This document shows positions 12,313-24,479 of a stretch of DNA of 64,000 nucleotides, piece by piece; the stretch's first letter is position 1, and the number at the start of each line of letters is the position of its first letter. The notes under the pieces are model-generated. The model did not search any database, was not told the origin of the DNA, and saw only the letters and a list, made by a program, of their open reading frames with translations. The translations under genes and the position numbers were made by a program. The DNA lies in assembly GCA_011009095.1 (NCBI GenBank), contig VTPC01008772.1, positions 55,723 through 119,722 of the forward strand, in the 5' to 3' direction. Origin of the DNA: Ignelater luminosus. Lineage: Eukaryota; Arthropoda; Insecta; Coleoptera; Elateridae.

Positions 12313-14780
12313 CATCCATATTAGCAGATGTTATAAACGCCAAAGATTTAGACATAAATCAAAATTTTGTAAATCACAAAGTTAATGTAGAATTTGCTCT
12401 TCAGTTTCCCATGAAACGAATGAATGCAGTGCAAAAAATGATGAAAATAAACATAAATGTGCAAATTGCTTACGTGCCAATAAGAAAGATTCAAACCATA
12501 GTGCGAACAGTAACAAATGCCCATTATATAAAATACGTTTAGCAGATTATTTATCATCTATAGACTATGGGTCAACTTAATATTATTCAATGCAATTTGC
12601 AAAAATCAAAAATGTATGACTGAACAAAAGATTGACATTCTTTCTTGTATATTAATAAACAATAATTTATTAAAAATAATAAATTTAACTCATATACCTT
12701 CTAAATATATATCGGTAATGGGACTAACTATTGGAGAAAATCAAATAAATATTTTCAATATCTCTGGACCTCTTAATGATTGCATTATTGGGACACCACT
12801 TGGATGCATTATTTTTAACCGTTTGCCTTTTCTTGTATTATTATTCTAATAGTTTAAGTTATATTTATTAATTATTATTTATTTTAAATAGAATATGAAA
12901 ATAGGTCACCTAAATGCGCGATCACTTTTTACGGGATTTGATTTTCTTGTAGATTTAATACTTAGCAACTCTTTTGACGATCTATTCTTAGCTGACTTGG
13001 AATCGCTTCCGTGTTATAATTTAATTCATGAAAATAATATCTGTAACAAATTCTCCATTCTTGTAGCCTTTATCTTATCAGTTTTTGATGTTTATGCTGT
13101 AATCAAATTAGTGAAGGTTACTAAACTTAAAGCACTTTGGCTGACTGATAATTTAAAGGCAATTATGAGGGAACGTAACAATGCTTTGATGCAGCAAACT
13201 ATGGTCTGCTTTAACTGATCTGAACATACCATTTGCTAAATGCCACGATATACCTCTTGATTTAAGTAATCATAATTCTATTGGCAATTATTTTAGTTCT
13301 TTTGTTCAAGCTACTACAAATAATTGCAATGATCAAATGAATTATTAGTTAACTAATCGTTATTCAGTAGACAAATCTTTCAAATTCTCTCTTACTACAA
13401 TAGATAAAGTCCATAAAATTTTGCACAACTTAAAATCTAATGCAATCGGTTCTGATACCATTTCTCTTGTGATGCTGAAATACGCCGGTCCCTTTATTGA
13501 TAACTTTATTACACATATTATCAATTGCTATATGGAATCTAGTTACTTTCCATTTCGCTGGAAGGGAGCTGTAGGTCTACCTCTTCCAAAAGTTACAAAT
13601 ACAAAATCTCTTTCGGATTTTAGAATAATTAGTATATTACCTTGCATATCAAAAATTTTTGAAAAGATCTTGTATACACAAATATACGACTTTTTCAATG
13701 ATAATAATTTATTACCGAATTGTCAATCTGCTTTTAGAAGAGGATTTAGTACTGCCAATTCTCTCGCATCTGTCACGAATGATATTATCACCGCGTCTGA
13801 CAAACATATGATTACGGCTTTGATATGACTAGACTTTTCGAATGCGTTTGATACTATCAGTCATGATGTTATTGTGGCTAAGCTCAAGTATTACGGTTTT
13901 GAAATTGTCGCAGCGAATTTAATCAAATCTTATTTGTCTGATAGAAGTTTAATAATTAGAAATAACAATCAGTTTTCAAATCTCTGTAATATCTCATCCG
14001 GGGTACCGCAAGGTTCTATCTTAAGTCCTCTTCTGTTTATTATTGATATTTGAAAATCTTTAAAACATTGTAAAATTGAAGCTTACGCCGACGATACTCA
14101 GATTTATAAATCGTTTTCTTTTTCGGAGAGAGCTCAGCCTTATGAAGATATCAACAGTGATCTCAGCACAATTAAACCACTTTCATTGGAACATAATTTA
14201 AAGCTTAATAGCAACAAATCGAATCTACTATTATTTGGCAACAAAAATCAAGTAACAACTGTAAAAAATGATCGAAGTTTACATATCGATAATGAACAAC
14301 TTATCGCGGTTGACGAATTTACGATTTAAAAAGCATGTTTGTAAATTACTTTAACAAGCTTATTCCTCTCTCAAATTGTTATATGCTAGTTTAGAGTTGG
14401 TTTCTAGGTCATACGTACACTCCGTAAATACTCGGCATAATAGCATGCTTACTATGCCAAATCATAGATCGTCCTTGTTTCGTAGATGTTTTACATTCAA
14501 TGCAATCAAGCTTTATAATTCCATTTCTTACGATATCAAAAGTCTTAATATCATAAAATTCAAACACTTTTTGACAAGTTATTTGTTAGAACCACAGTAA
14601 ATTTTACTTATTTTTATTGTCTACTTATTTTTAGTTTTCTATTTCTTTGTTTGTTTTTAATTTACACATGGTTTCTGGTTAAATAGAGTAGCCATGGTTA
14701 GATTTCGCCAGAGCTCCATGCGTTAGAATTTGTTTAATTATTACAATCGATGTATTTTAATTTTCAATTAATAAAAGACG

Positions 14781-14818
<38 letters not shown>

Positions 14819-14820
14819 TT
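12313..14820 (+). mobile_element. 5'-truncated two-ORF LINE (CR1/Jockey-group)
   Basis: The element begins inside ORF1. Bases 12315-12560 encode gag-type zinc knuckles: CYKRQRFRHKSKFC (second Cys mutated), CRICSSVSHETNEC and CANCLRANKKDSNH followed by KCPLYKIRLADYL. ORF2 overlaps ORF1, with an ATG at 12567 (MGQLNIIQCNLQKSK). Endonuclease remnants include KIGHLNARSLF at 12898. The RT is readable from 13421: LPLPKVTNTKSLSDFR, SAFRRGFSTANSLASVT, LDFSNAFDTISHDV, SSGVPQGSILSPLLF and EAYADDTQIYKSF, with YADD at 14084-14095. An internal deletion near 14330 joins the RT to a C-terminal domain (NHRSSLFRRCFTFNAIKLYN, 14460-14520). In-frame stops (for example at 13826 and 14052) make it dead. Confidence 0.85.
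14783..14817 (+). repeat. (ATT)n tail of the LINE
   Basis: About eleven TTA/ATT units follow an AATAAAAG tail. Simple-repeat 3' tails of this kind are typical of CR1/Jockey-group LINEs, and this marks the element's 3' end. Confidence 0.8.
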
Positions 14821-15286
14821 TTTAAAGTTAAGACTATCAGATGCCATATCGATCACTGCAATCGGAAGAAAATCTTCTATCTGAATTCGTAGAAATGTGC
14901 CATTAAAAAAATCATAACGACGTCATCACTTGAAAACAAATGGCGGTCTGGAAATGATACTGACATGAAAATGTGTATTTATAAAATACAATCGACCTGT
15001 CTGATAATTCTTGCAAAAATAGCTTATTTCGAATTTAATGAATTTATTCCGTACTTTTGCCGCTCACTATAAAATAAGCCATTCTAATGTATGAATGGTA
15101 GCGGAAAGGATTGATTAAACAAAAACAGCTGCAGTGTCTAGGTATCCTACATACTTCATAACTAAATGAAAGTGTCAGAAAAGGAAAGATTGGACAAAAA
15201 CGATAAGTGCTCTACAATAAGAGTACCGTGTTATCGAAAAATAAACGAAGTTAAAGCTAACCATGATTAGTAAGGTGTTAACATTG

Positions 15287-15400
15287 TTAAGACAGCAGGC
15301 AGCTGTTGACAGTTGTGATTTTAAGGTTAGGTTATATTTACAATAATAATATAACATAACCTATTATGTCATAACTATCAACAGCTCTCTACTGTCTTAA
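15287..15400. mobile_element. Hairpin MITE bounded by TTAA
   Basis: Two arms of about 52 bp (15287-15338 and 15348-15400) are inverted copies. The tips read TTAAGACAG and CTGTCTTAA, and the arms carry CAGCTGTTGA and its partner TCAACAGCT. Only about 9 bp separate the arms, so the whole would fold into one hairpin. TTAA at both edges is the piggyBac target sequence, which suggests a piggyBac-type or fold-back MITE. No transposase is inside. Confidence 0.65.
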
Positions 15401-18400
15401 TACCGGTGACAAATTGTCAACTTTAAATTTCCTTTGTTTTCAGTCTCACGACACTTCCAGCTATTAAGACTAAAAAGGTCAAAGGTGTCTCATACCAAAG
15501 CTTAGAAATGTATGCAAATACTAAATTCATTGAAAAAGTTTGAAAACATCCTTATAGGAATAAATAAAATTCACTTAAGGACAAGTTCAGAATTTTTTGT
15601 ACAAAATTATGTTTTGCAAATTATATAACCAAACATTGCCAAATAAGGGTATTACAGTTATGTTCCGTTATGATAATTTTTTAATCTATAATCTACTTTA
15701 GTATTGCCTGCATCTTTCGGGTAATTCTATAAACTATGCATTTGTAAAACAGAAAGCTACATTTTTGTATGCTAAGACGTAAGTCCTCCTTTATTTAATT
15801 TTGCGTTTTTCTCTTTAGCTCTCGTCGCACTTTCTTAAATATCGTTAACATAAATGGTTCATCTGCTGTATCAAATTATGTAAAATACCAACTATATGGA
15901 GAATGAAATAGAAAAAGGAAATATTTCTTAGATAATGCCTCTTACGCATTGTAAATTCAAACCTCTTTCTAAAACAAAAAATTGATTAAACTTTATTATA
16001 AAAATTAATTTTCCTTGAAATATGCGCACTTATATCATTTGTAACTTTCTGCGTTATACAACATAATAGCGTTTGCCGATGCTAGAGAAAAATCACTCTA
16101 TCAAAAGTATCTAAGTAGCAAGAAATTTTTGTAGCAGGTTTGGTTTCATAATTCATCATTTCAGATCGGCGGGTACTACAGTAGGTCAAGTTACTGATAT
16201 AAAAAGAAAACCCAGCCCGAAGGGATCATTTTTTACGATAATGCTAGAAGCAGGCAGGTAGAACGAGAATTAGAAAATGAGCTTTGTTGATACTAGACAG
16301 AGATGTGCTTTTATTCAAATGTGAACCCCCAGAAACATTTTTATGTACATATTGATTTATTTTACGGCATATGAAGGCGTATACAGGGTGATAATATATG
16401 TCTCCCACCTTAAGTGCGATCTCATAAATCGTAAGAAATACAAAGCAAAAATCAGAAGAACGTTGCCAATTCCAGATGTCAATCTGTTGATGGTTTTGTT
16501 GTTTCGAAGGAAATTTACAGTTTACTAACTATTCGCTAAAAACATAAATACTCCATTCGGTTTTCAATAAAGGAATGTTTGTCTGGAATAAATTACAATA
16601 TCAAACATGTTAAGTAAAGGATTTTAGATAATTTGACACGGAACATTTAAAAATATTGTTGTGACTGCGGTTTGCTTTTATACGAAGAGACAAGGGAGCT
16701 TAATGGCAATTCTTGGGACGCCTACTTGTTTTGATGCTACTGAATGTGTCCAAATTGCACAAAAACTGCCAAATGTTAGCATTTTTTTTTCAAAATTAAC
16801 AAAACAATGACTTCATGATACTTTTTTGATACCTTCAAAAATACTAACGATTTTAATTTTGGATGATTCAAAAGACGCTATTTCCCGCCAAAAAAATTAC
16901 TTGATGGATTTAAGTAGCTTGTATTTAATCTTCAGACATGCGCGAATTATTAGCACAAACGTTTTAAAAAAAAAAATCAAAACTAAAGATTTTTTTTCAT
17001 GTGGTATGGATTTTCTGGTAGCCACCATGTGTGTATAAAATTTATAAAGAAACAAGACAAAACTAGAAATTATAATACAAAAAACATCGATAATGTTTTA
17101 TCAAAATAAAGCCAGAAAGGCAAAATAGTTATTTATATAACAAGAGTTTTGAACGAGTAGGAGTTTATGGAACAAGCGACAACGAGTTCAAAACCTTCAC
17201 TTTACACTCAACTTATATACAATATTCTTTGCATAATCGTATTTTAAAGAAAATACTAAAGAAAAACTATTGACGAGAGATTAAAAAATTAAGTTGGCCA
17301 AGATCATAGAAACGTACAATGATTTCATTACGACATCGATACGGCTTTATAACATCGATACGTCAAATTAATTGCAAATGTTTATAATTGTCAACTTTTG
17401 ACATTGATAACGAATTTTAAAGCGCCAAGTTTACAGATGGTCGTGCAGGAAATACTTTATGAAGTTAGTTTTCATAGAACAAATTTTCAAAGGGTAGTAT
17501 AATCCATACAAATAACTTCATTATAGCGGAAAGGTCTCGTTACCATAAAATTCAACTTTTGTAATTATTCCCAGAACTCAGATAATCTAGAGACAACTTC
17601 AAGCACGTACATTTTTAATGTTAACTCTATAAATATTCTCTTTTCTAGATAAGAATCTAATTATTACCCATAAGAAGCTAGATGGGTTATCAGCGATAAA
17701 ATACCTTTTTTTTTAAATAATTTTAAGCTATAGAAATAAAGCTTTCAAGAAAAATATTACGCATGGTAGAAAGTCTTGAAAAAATTGTAAAGTAAATTGA
17801 GTTCCCGCGTTTAGTGTTGTTTATGTTGCATTTAGTATTTGTTGGTTTGGAAGTATGTTCGGAAATACAGATAAAATATTTTAAAGGGGAAGAATAACTA
17901 CACTAACCTAGAAACTTGGGCAACATGAGAAACGATTTTTTCCGCAAACGACTTTGTATTATAATCCTTAATTGTGAACGAATCAACCTATAACAGTTTC
18001 ATTGATTTACATTTCAACCAATCACAATTTATTATTTTGATCACGTCATTTGTTTTTTAATAACAAAATACAAAATACTAATTTTATCACACTTTACAAA
18101 CCAATTAGAAACATGGGTTTCACGCAGTAACTCGTTTTGCTAATAAAGTTTTACTTGAAGTTGTGGTTGCTTGCTAACAAAATCAACAGTAACTATGTAA
18201 ATCTGTCTGTCAAGTCGTTTGAAAATGTCTGAAACTTTCAAATAGAATGTAAAATGAGTAAAACAACCGAACAGGAATACTTTAAAAATATTCTTATACC
18301 ATATAAAACTGTAAGGACAGATGCACGTACACTTCTGGTAACAATCTTAAGAATTTTGCTCGCAGAGAAGTTACAAATTATTGCAAGAGACGTCTGAGTC

Positions 18401-18762
18401 TCAAATAGCTAGAACACGGGAGGTTATACGGTCTGTCTAGAACGCAATAGCAAAAATGCCACAAGAGAAATATTTTAACGAACTCGTTATAAAAAACCGA
18501 CCTTTTACGGATGTATGTTTCAGCAAAAACAAAGAAAGAAATGCAAAAATGTTTCACATAACGTAGAGGATGTTCCATAATTTCTTCCCATTTTCATTTT
18601 CTTCTTGTTGCTGAAAAGCTGGTAATAATAGAAATAGAATTGTTGTATGGTTGTGTAGATATAACAATAGGCTATTGTCACAATCAAGGATAATTGCGAA
18701 ACTCTGCGTAAGCAAATAATTACATTTTCCAAATCAGGGATAGACAAACAAACGTACATAAC
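15401..18762. other. AT-rich DNA with one lone transposon terminus
   Basis: No coding homology was recognised. At 16384 a TA is followed by CAGGGTGATAATATATGTC, a DD41D-like terminus, but no second end was found. The short open frames here look like chance. Confidence 0.3.
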
Positions 18763-19086
18763 TTGGTAATATCCAAAACAATTAAAATAGCCGGACCAAC
18801 TACCGTAGTAATGATAAAGAGACATTTAGAAAAAAAAGGTATAAAACTTAATTATAAACAGATGTCTTTGATCCAATGCTTTGCTTATGAAAATAAACAG
18901 AATTTAAAGTATTCGACAACAATCAGAAGTAAAATGACACCAAAGGAAAAATATTCTAAGAACGATTTAGCATGGCAGGCTTTAAACACCAATGAAAGGC
19001 GTTCAGATTCATTAACCCGCACTGGTACCTGGAATAGTACCATTAATTTAGAACGGTGCATGAAAGCCAGATCGTTCCCTTTGTAA
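18763..19086 (+). other. Unrecognised open frame, 107 codons
   Basis: This lysine-rich frame includes KRHLEKKGIKLNYKQM and MTPKEKYSKNDLAWQAL. Its composition is more protein-like than the surrounding ORFs. A second frame, 19158-19385 (75 codons), follows after 72 bases with KKIPQNVLGARKIKTCWTVV, so both may be pieces of one decayed gene or transposon. I recognise no domain and assign no function. Confidence 0.25.
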
Positions 19087-19157
19087 AGCAAAACTATAAA
19101 ACTTGAAAATATAAAATCAAAGATTCATTTCATTATACCGTATTTGTAAAAAAAGAT

Positions 19158-19385
19158 TTGAATGCAAAACGTATTTGTACAATGCATCTTAAAAAGATTC
19201 CTCAAAATGTGCTAGGAGCAAGAAAAATCAAAACGTGTTGGACTGTTGTAAAGCAAAATCATACAGGATATAAGAAAAAGTCAAAAAACCTAAATTCATT
19301 TAAAGAATTTATAAAACATACCTTCGATGATTCTTGTAAAAAAGGAATTGACCGTGGAACTAAAAACCTTAAATCGAACAAATAG
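19158..19385 (+). other. Unrecognised open frame, 75 codons, possibly same unit as 18763-19086
   Basis: A basic frame (SKNLNSFKEFIKHTFDDSCK near the end) with no recognisable domain, just downstream of another lysine-rich frame on the same strand. It may be a continuation after a frameshift or a chance ORF. Confidence 0.2.
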
Positions 19386-20858
19386 TAAAGTAACTTGTCT
19401 TTTGTTTACCGTATCAAGGCCTGCATAGAAAAGTATTTGTGAGCAGTAAGTAATAAGATTAATCGCAATCCGCAATCTTATAAAACGTCATCCATCTTCA
19501 ATTAGGTTCCGGACAGGATTTTAATTTAATTAAACATTTGAGTCAATCTGAAAGTATTACAGCTACTAGCACGTTACCTAATACACCAAAACCAGGAATA
19601 TCAATACCATAAACCCTAGAATCAGCAGCTTGTAGAACTATTTACGACAGCTTCTACCAGTACCACCATGAAATATTTATGGCCAAAGTTGAATGTCTAA
19701 AAGGCTATTCACGCCATGTTGAATAATTTAAATAGTAGTTTAACTTCAGACAAATTCAATGTATGCCAATCAGAAGAAAATCATGTTTCCTCAATTGCAG
19801 TTTCTAGTGTGTAATTTAATTTAAAAAATATAGTAGACATCTTCTCATTTAAACACAAACTGTTGCTTAGTCTTAAGCGAGGTTTTTGAAATTTACGCAA
19901 ACCCAAAGTACCTTCAATAAACGAGCAGATAGATGTTTCATTATATTATTATGTTATTGAAGCATTTGTTTATTTTCGTTATTACATCTTAAACTACATA
20001 CGCGGCAGAAATATTATAGTTATTTTAATTTACTTTTTATTTTATGTTTTGTAACGTTAGGTCACGTTGAAGTAGTACCTACTTGACCTAACCGTAAACA
20101 TTTAGGGCATTCCTCTCAGTTTGTTTGTCATGTAACATATGACAAATTGTATATTAGTAGAAAGAGAACTTCTAGAACTACCAAAAAATGTAAAAAAATG
20201 CTATGCTAACATTTAACAAAATATCGATGACGTCATCACTTTCTCTAAAATGGCCTAAAAATCACAAAAGCCAATTTAAAAGGTAGAGTGTAAGTTAGAA
20301 CGCTATACATGTGCAAGTAATTTCCACAAAAAATTGTTATTATCGATTTTATTTCCATTGTTCCAATTCAAAGAACCGAACTGTATACTGAGAGTTCCTA
20401 AGGAATGTTTTTATTGGCATGTTAGATAATGTTCCTCTTTGTTACAGACAGCTCATATACTTTCAACATGATGAAGCTACGCCACACAGCATCTGGATTA
20501 TAACAACTATCTAAATTCGGAAATTTAGAAAGAATGCATAAGTACGCACGGACTAATCAGTAGGGTATTTATGATAGCCAATCACTTAAAATAGAAGCAC
20601 TACAAAGCACCATTGCAGAGGTTTGCAGAAATACCCTTGAAAATGTCAAAATACCGTTTGAATATGATATAGTGTATGATCAGTTACATTTTAAAACCAA
20701 TTTGTATTGCCTGAAACAGTTCGGTTTAGGAGTACAACCGTGCTTTCTTCAATTACGTGAGAAACAATATGCGTGATATCCTTTAACCTAAAACTGACGT
20801 AATGAACGTAATCCTAAATATTGCTTAAAACTAATTAAAATACAGCAGAAAACAACGT
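19386..20858. other. AT-rich DNA with a small stem-loop
   Basis: The only structure seen is an imperfect palindrome at 20056-20092 (GTTAGGTCA ... TGACCTAAC with inner AAGTAG/CTACTT). No gene was recognised. Confidence 0.3.
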
Positions 20859-21868
20859 CAGGAGGATATGGATGTAATAATGCAACAATTAAAAATTGCA
20901 CAAAATCGTTCTTTCGTTTTCCATTAAATAATCACCAGTAAGTCACATAACCTAAAATGTTTAAATATTTTATTTGTTTAAAATGTGAAATATACATAAG
21001 GTAATATTTTGTTTATTATAGATGCAAACAGTAAGTTGTAAAATGTAGAAGGACAGACCTAGATGAAGTTTACGAACAAAAGGGGATCGAATTTCTGAAT
21101 AAAAACTATCGAATCTGTCCGGATCATATTTCTAACAAGGACTGACAAAACTTACAAATTAGGTGGCTCTTTCTTAATTGTCTTTGTATTAAAAGGTTAA
21201 TAAAATGTGCTGTGCCTACGGAGAACTTGCCTGGTAAAGTGGAACCAAAACAAAAAAGTCCCATGAAACGACAGTTGTTCCTGCAAAGCAAACCTGCAGT
21301 TGAAGTCGATAATGATTCTGAAGTAGCTTGAACTGCTCTCAAGCAGAGAAAGTTTGTTAAGTATGATCCGTTTAACACTGTAAAGAAGAAGCTGCGATCA
21401 TCGCAAAAACGTGCCAGCAAAACCATGTCACAATTATTAAATACAAAAAGACGATATCATCATTAAAAAACACCAATAGGAAACTTCTGTCTCAGATTCA
21501 ATCATTAAAATCAAACAAAGCTTTAACAATGCCTCTAAAAAGTCTACAACGAATGTGAAACCAAACGGTCCTAGATATTCAGACTTTGAGAAAAAGTTTG
21601 CACTTGCCCTTTATTACTGTTTTTCCAAATCATATAAATTTTCAAGGAGACTTATTGTTTACCTACTATAAGATCTTTGAGAAGTTGGTTGCAAAATTTG
21701 CATGTTTATCCAGGATTAAATGACAATATTCTGGAATTACTAAAGTTAAAAGCAAAAAATTTAGACGAAAAAGAAAAGTTAATATCTATAACATTTGACG
21801 AAATGTCGTTAAAGGAATTAATCGTTTGTAATGCACCTTCTGATTTATTTGAACAGAAGAGCAATTAA
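20859..21868 (+). pseudogene. P-element-like transposase remnant (THAP domain)
   Basis: Bases 20859-20937 read SGGYGCNNATIKNCTKSFFR followed by FPLNNH, the start of a THAP zinc finger. A GTAAGT donor follows at 20938. From about 21037 the frame reads VVKCRRTDLDEVYEQKG, then NKNYRICPDH, the C-x2-H end of a THAP finger. KCAVPTENLPG at about 21205 resembles the THAP-terminal AVP box. Further frames give KKFALALYY and then RSWLQNLHVYPGLNDN and ITFDEMSLKE (21677-21868), as in P-element/THAP9 transposases, where the D of FDEM is part of the catalytic core. Stops and frameshifts separate the pieces, and the C-terminal half is missing. An old inactive copy that kept its intron. Confidence 0.7.
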
Positions 21869-21869
21869 A

Positions 21870-22650
21870 CAAAATAACATCACGTTGTGTGTAATTCCTG
21901 AATCAAAAATAAGCCTAAGCATCTTGATTCTATGTCTCAATAAGCACGATATGTGGGTATCGAAGTTGGACACCCCCTTGGATACCCGCTACTATGCCTA
22001 AATTCTAAAAACGCTCTATTGTAGTAAGTAATAACTAATACCCGTACAAAAAATTCAGTTTAAATTTCACACGTAGTTTTCAAAATACACACATGGAAAA
22101 TGTTAAGGATATTGTAATTTTGCCGGTTTAAATTCTTATTACTGCATTCAAACTGTATAATACACCTTATGGTAATGTAAGATCAAGCAGCCACTGTTTA
22201 GCTTTTTCAGAGAATTCTTGTTTTTATATCTTTTAAGTGTTGAATTTGACAAGGTATTTCTATTTAATACCGAGTTGACTTTATACATTTAAACTGTAGA
22301 TTTCTGCAAAACTGAAACGCACAATTGTTGTATATCATGGAAGGGGTTCATTTAACTTGTCCTGAAACAAACAGAGCAATTGACATGTTTCAAGCTGGCC
22401 TACGGTAAGCTGATGAGTACATGAAGTAGATTTGAAACTACGAAGGCCATTGCAAGCAGTTCCTTTAGGAATTGTTCACCGGAAGAACCATTTAAGATGG
22501 TATCGGAAGCGATCTGAATGGAATCAAGAATAGAGTCTGTAAAGTTATTTTAAATTAACGCGTAGACATTCGACTTCTATCTTAATTTAATTTAGAAGCG
22601 AATGTTTATTCTGTTTTTTTACTACTATAAAATTTACATTGGTTTATTTT
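21870..22650. other. Spacer, nothing recognised
   Basis: AT-rich DNA downstream of the P-element remnant. The element's 3' half and termini could not be traced here. Confidence 0.3.
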
Positions 22651-24040
22651 ATTGAATAGAAATTTATTTATTAGGACGTTTATTTTACTTTATAAAATTA
22701 TATTTCTGCGTCGAGGCTTGATAATCCATGTTTCGACAGAATTTTGCCTGTCGCTGAGGTCGACAAAGAATTCCGAGAAATTATTCCTCCTTTGTGGCGG
22801 TGCGGAAGTACCATTTACAGCACCGAGTTGGCTTGTAAAATTCCCCCTTCTTAATAGCAGGTTCCATGTATTTTACTCTTCGTTAGTGTGAAAGGGGTTT
22901 GTGTTAGTTCGAGTCGTCACGTGACAGGGTAACCGCCGCTAGGCGAAGCGGCCCGAGACGGAACTTGCCCTCCGATCGTCGTCCTGTAAACTTTGATAGC
23001 AAGCGCGCGAACGTCTACTTATTACGAGCTGTTGTGTAATTTTAATTTTTGGTGTTGGGAATTTTATTATGCAAGAGAGGTCTTGCAAGAATTCCAGGAA
23101 TTGTGTGGTCTCGTAATTAAGTTCAGCATATTAGCCGTGATAACTTTATTGATGTGTAAGCAATTTGTTTGCTAAGTTTGTGACTGAAAGAGTAATTCGG
23201 GATTGTACTTGACGCGCTTTGCTTTTCTTTAATTCGTTTTTAACAACTTTGGACGTACGAAAGACATCATAAAATTTTAGTAAGTCTTAAGACCATTGTT
23301 TGTGTGACACTTGTTGTATGGTGGAGAATAGAGAATTAGTATAAAGTCAATCCATATTTCGCCTTGGGGTGAAGCGTGGTTAGCGAATCGAAGTGCCTGT
23401 CGATTTGCTTTCCCGCCAAAACGCCGCGAGTGAAGCTCCATTCCTTTCCCGCGCTAGAAGCCGCCAAAGGAATTGTAATTGAGACAAGTTATTTCTTTTC
23501 TGGAGTTTTTTTTTCGCTTTCTATTTGTAATAATTCTTTTGTTCATACGAACTTTAATAATTTTATGTCACAGTTTGTCCTGAAACCTCTGGGGACGAAC
23601 TTAAATTAAATTTAGTTACACTCTGCAAAGTCCTACAGAGATAATCTGGTATTAAATAATTTAGATAGCTTTAATTTAAACAATTAAGTTATGTAACTTT
23701 ACGTAAGAACACCTTTTTTTTATTATTGTTATTTACCATTTAAATTTCCAAATTATTATTTTTATCGTTTTTCTATTGAAAGATTTTGTAAGTTAGAACA
23801 CATATAGCTATGTAAATGTATGGATAATTACTAAATTATGTCGTTTGGTTAGCTACATATTTACATTGCTCTCTCTTTCTTTCTGCATTCTATCAGGACA
23901 AGAATAAACAGATATTGTATAACATTGTTTAGCTTTATTGTGTCTCTATTTGTTCCTGTAAGATTTTCAGAGTAAGTAAACCTCTGTGAACTGATTGTGA
24001 GCCAGTCCCGATAAAGAGGAATGTAGAATTAATTAATAGT
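22651..24040. other. Moderately GC-rich non-coding block, possible LTR or UTR fragment
   Basis: Bases 22730-23480 are clearly richer in G+C than the neighbours (CCGCCGCTAGGCGAAGCGGC near 22932, a small palindrome-like stretch). The block then returns to AT-rich sequence with AATAAA near 23906. The mix could be a solo LTR or untranslated exon, but no TG...CA ends, primer site or coding homology could be fixed. Confidence 0.25.
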
Positions 24041-24479
24041 AATTTTGGTAGATTGTTACGAATAGTTCTCCAGTCTAGTCACAAAGTAGGTGCTGTTTAT
24101 TTGTTTAGTTTTACAATAAATAAAATGATAGCTTTCTCCGAGTAAGTCTATTGGAAAAGCACCTTTTTTGTAAATACCTCCAGGGTTATAAATACCTATC
24201 GCCCTACCTGTCGACTTGAATGTATCTATACACAGGCTGGTAATATTTATAACACATTTATACAGAGTGTCGATCTGCGAGAAGCTGAGTGGCCCGGCAT
24301 GGTGTTTTGATCTTCCTTCTGGCACTCTTAGGATTTCACCATTTGAGTTATCTTGAGAGTTTTAGTGAGTTTAAAAGCTGTTTCTCTTGGTTTAAAGGTA
24401 AGTTGAGATTGAACATCTTCCGAAATTTCGTAACGGGCATTAAGCCTCTTTTTCCAGTTTTTCCCGTTACAAGTCGTGT

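Larger units (their letters stand above)
11802..15069. mobile_element. TIR element (Tc1/mariner-like, non-autonomous) split by a LINE
   Basis: The left end after TA reads GGTGAGCGGCAAAAGTACGG and the right end read inward is GTGAGCGGCAAAAGTACGG. The match continues for about 110 bp on each side. The inverted repeat extends further: 11923-11973 is the reverse complement of 12263-12313 (ACGTTTACAAATGACT core). After 12313 the right arm breaks off, and it resumes only at about 14955. Everything between is a LINE plus about 135 bp of unexplained sequence. Removing the insertion leaves about 0.63 kb with roughly 170-bp TIRs. A short stretch near 12100 reads VPGRPKMGKDINRRQFS, reminiscent of a Tc1 helix-turn-helix, so it may be a deletion derivative of a Tc1-like element. 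Confidence 0.75.

Noticed and set aside
14783..14817. Functional microsatellite or CRISPR-like array
   Set aside because: The triplet run is the 3' tail of the LINE.
20056..20092. Regulatory palindrome or small RNA hairpin
   Set aside because: Short imperfect stem with no context; not distinguishable from chance.
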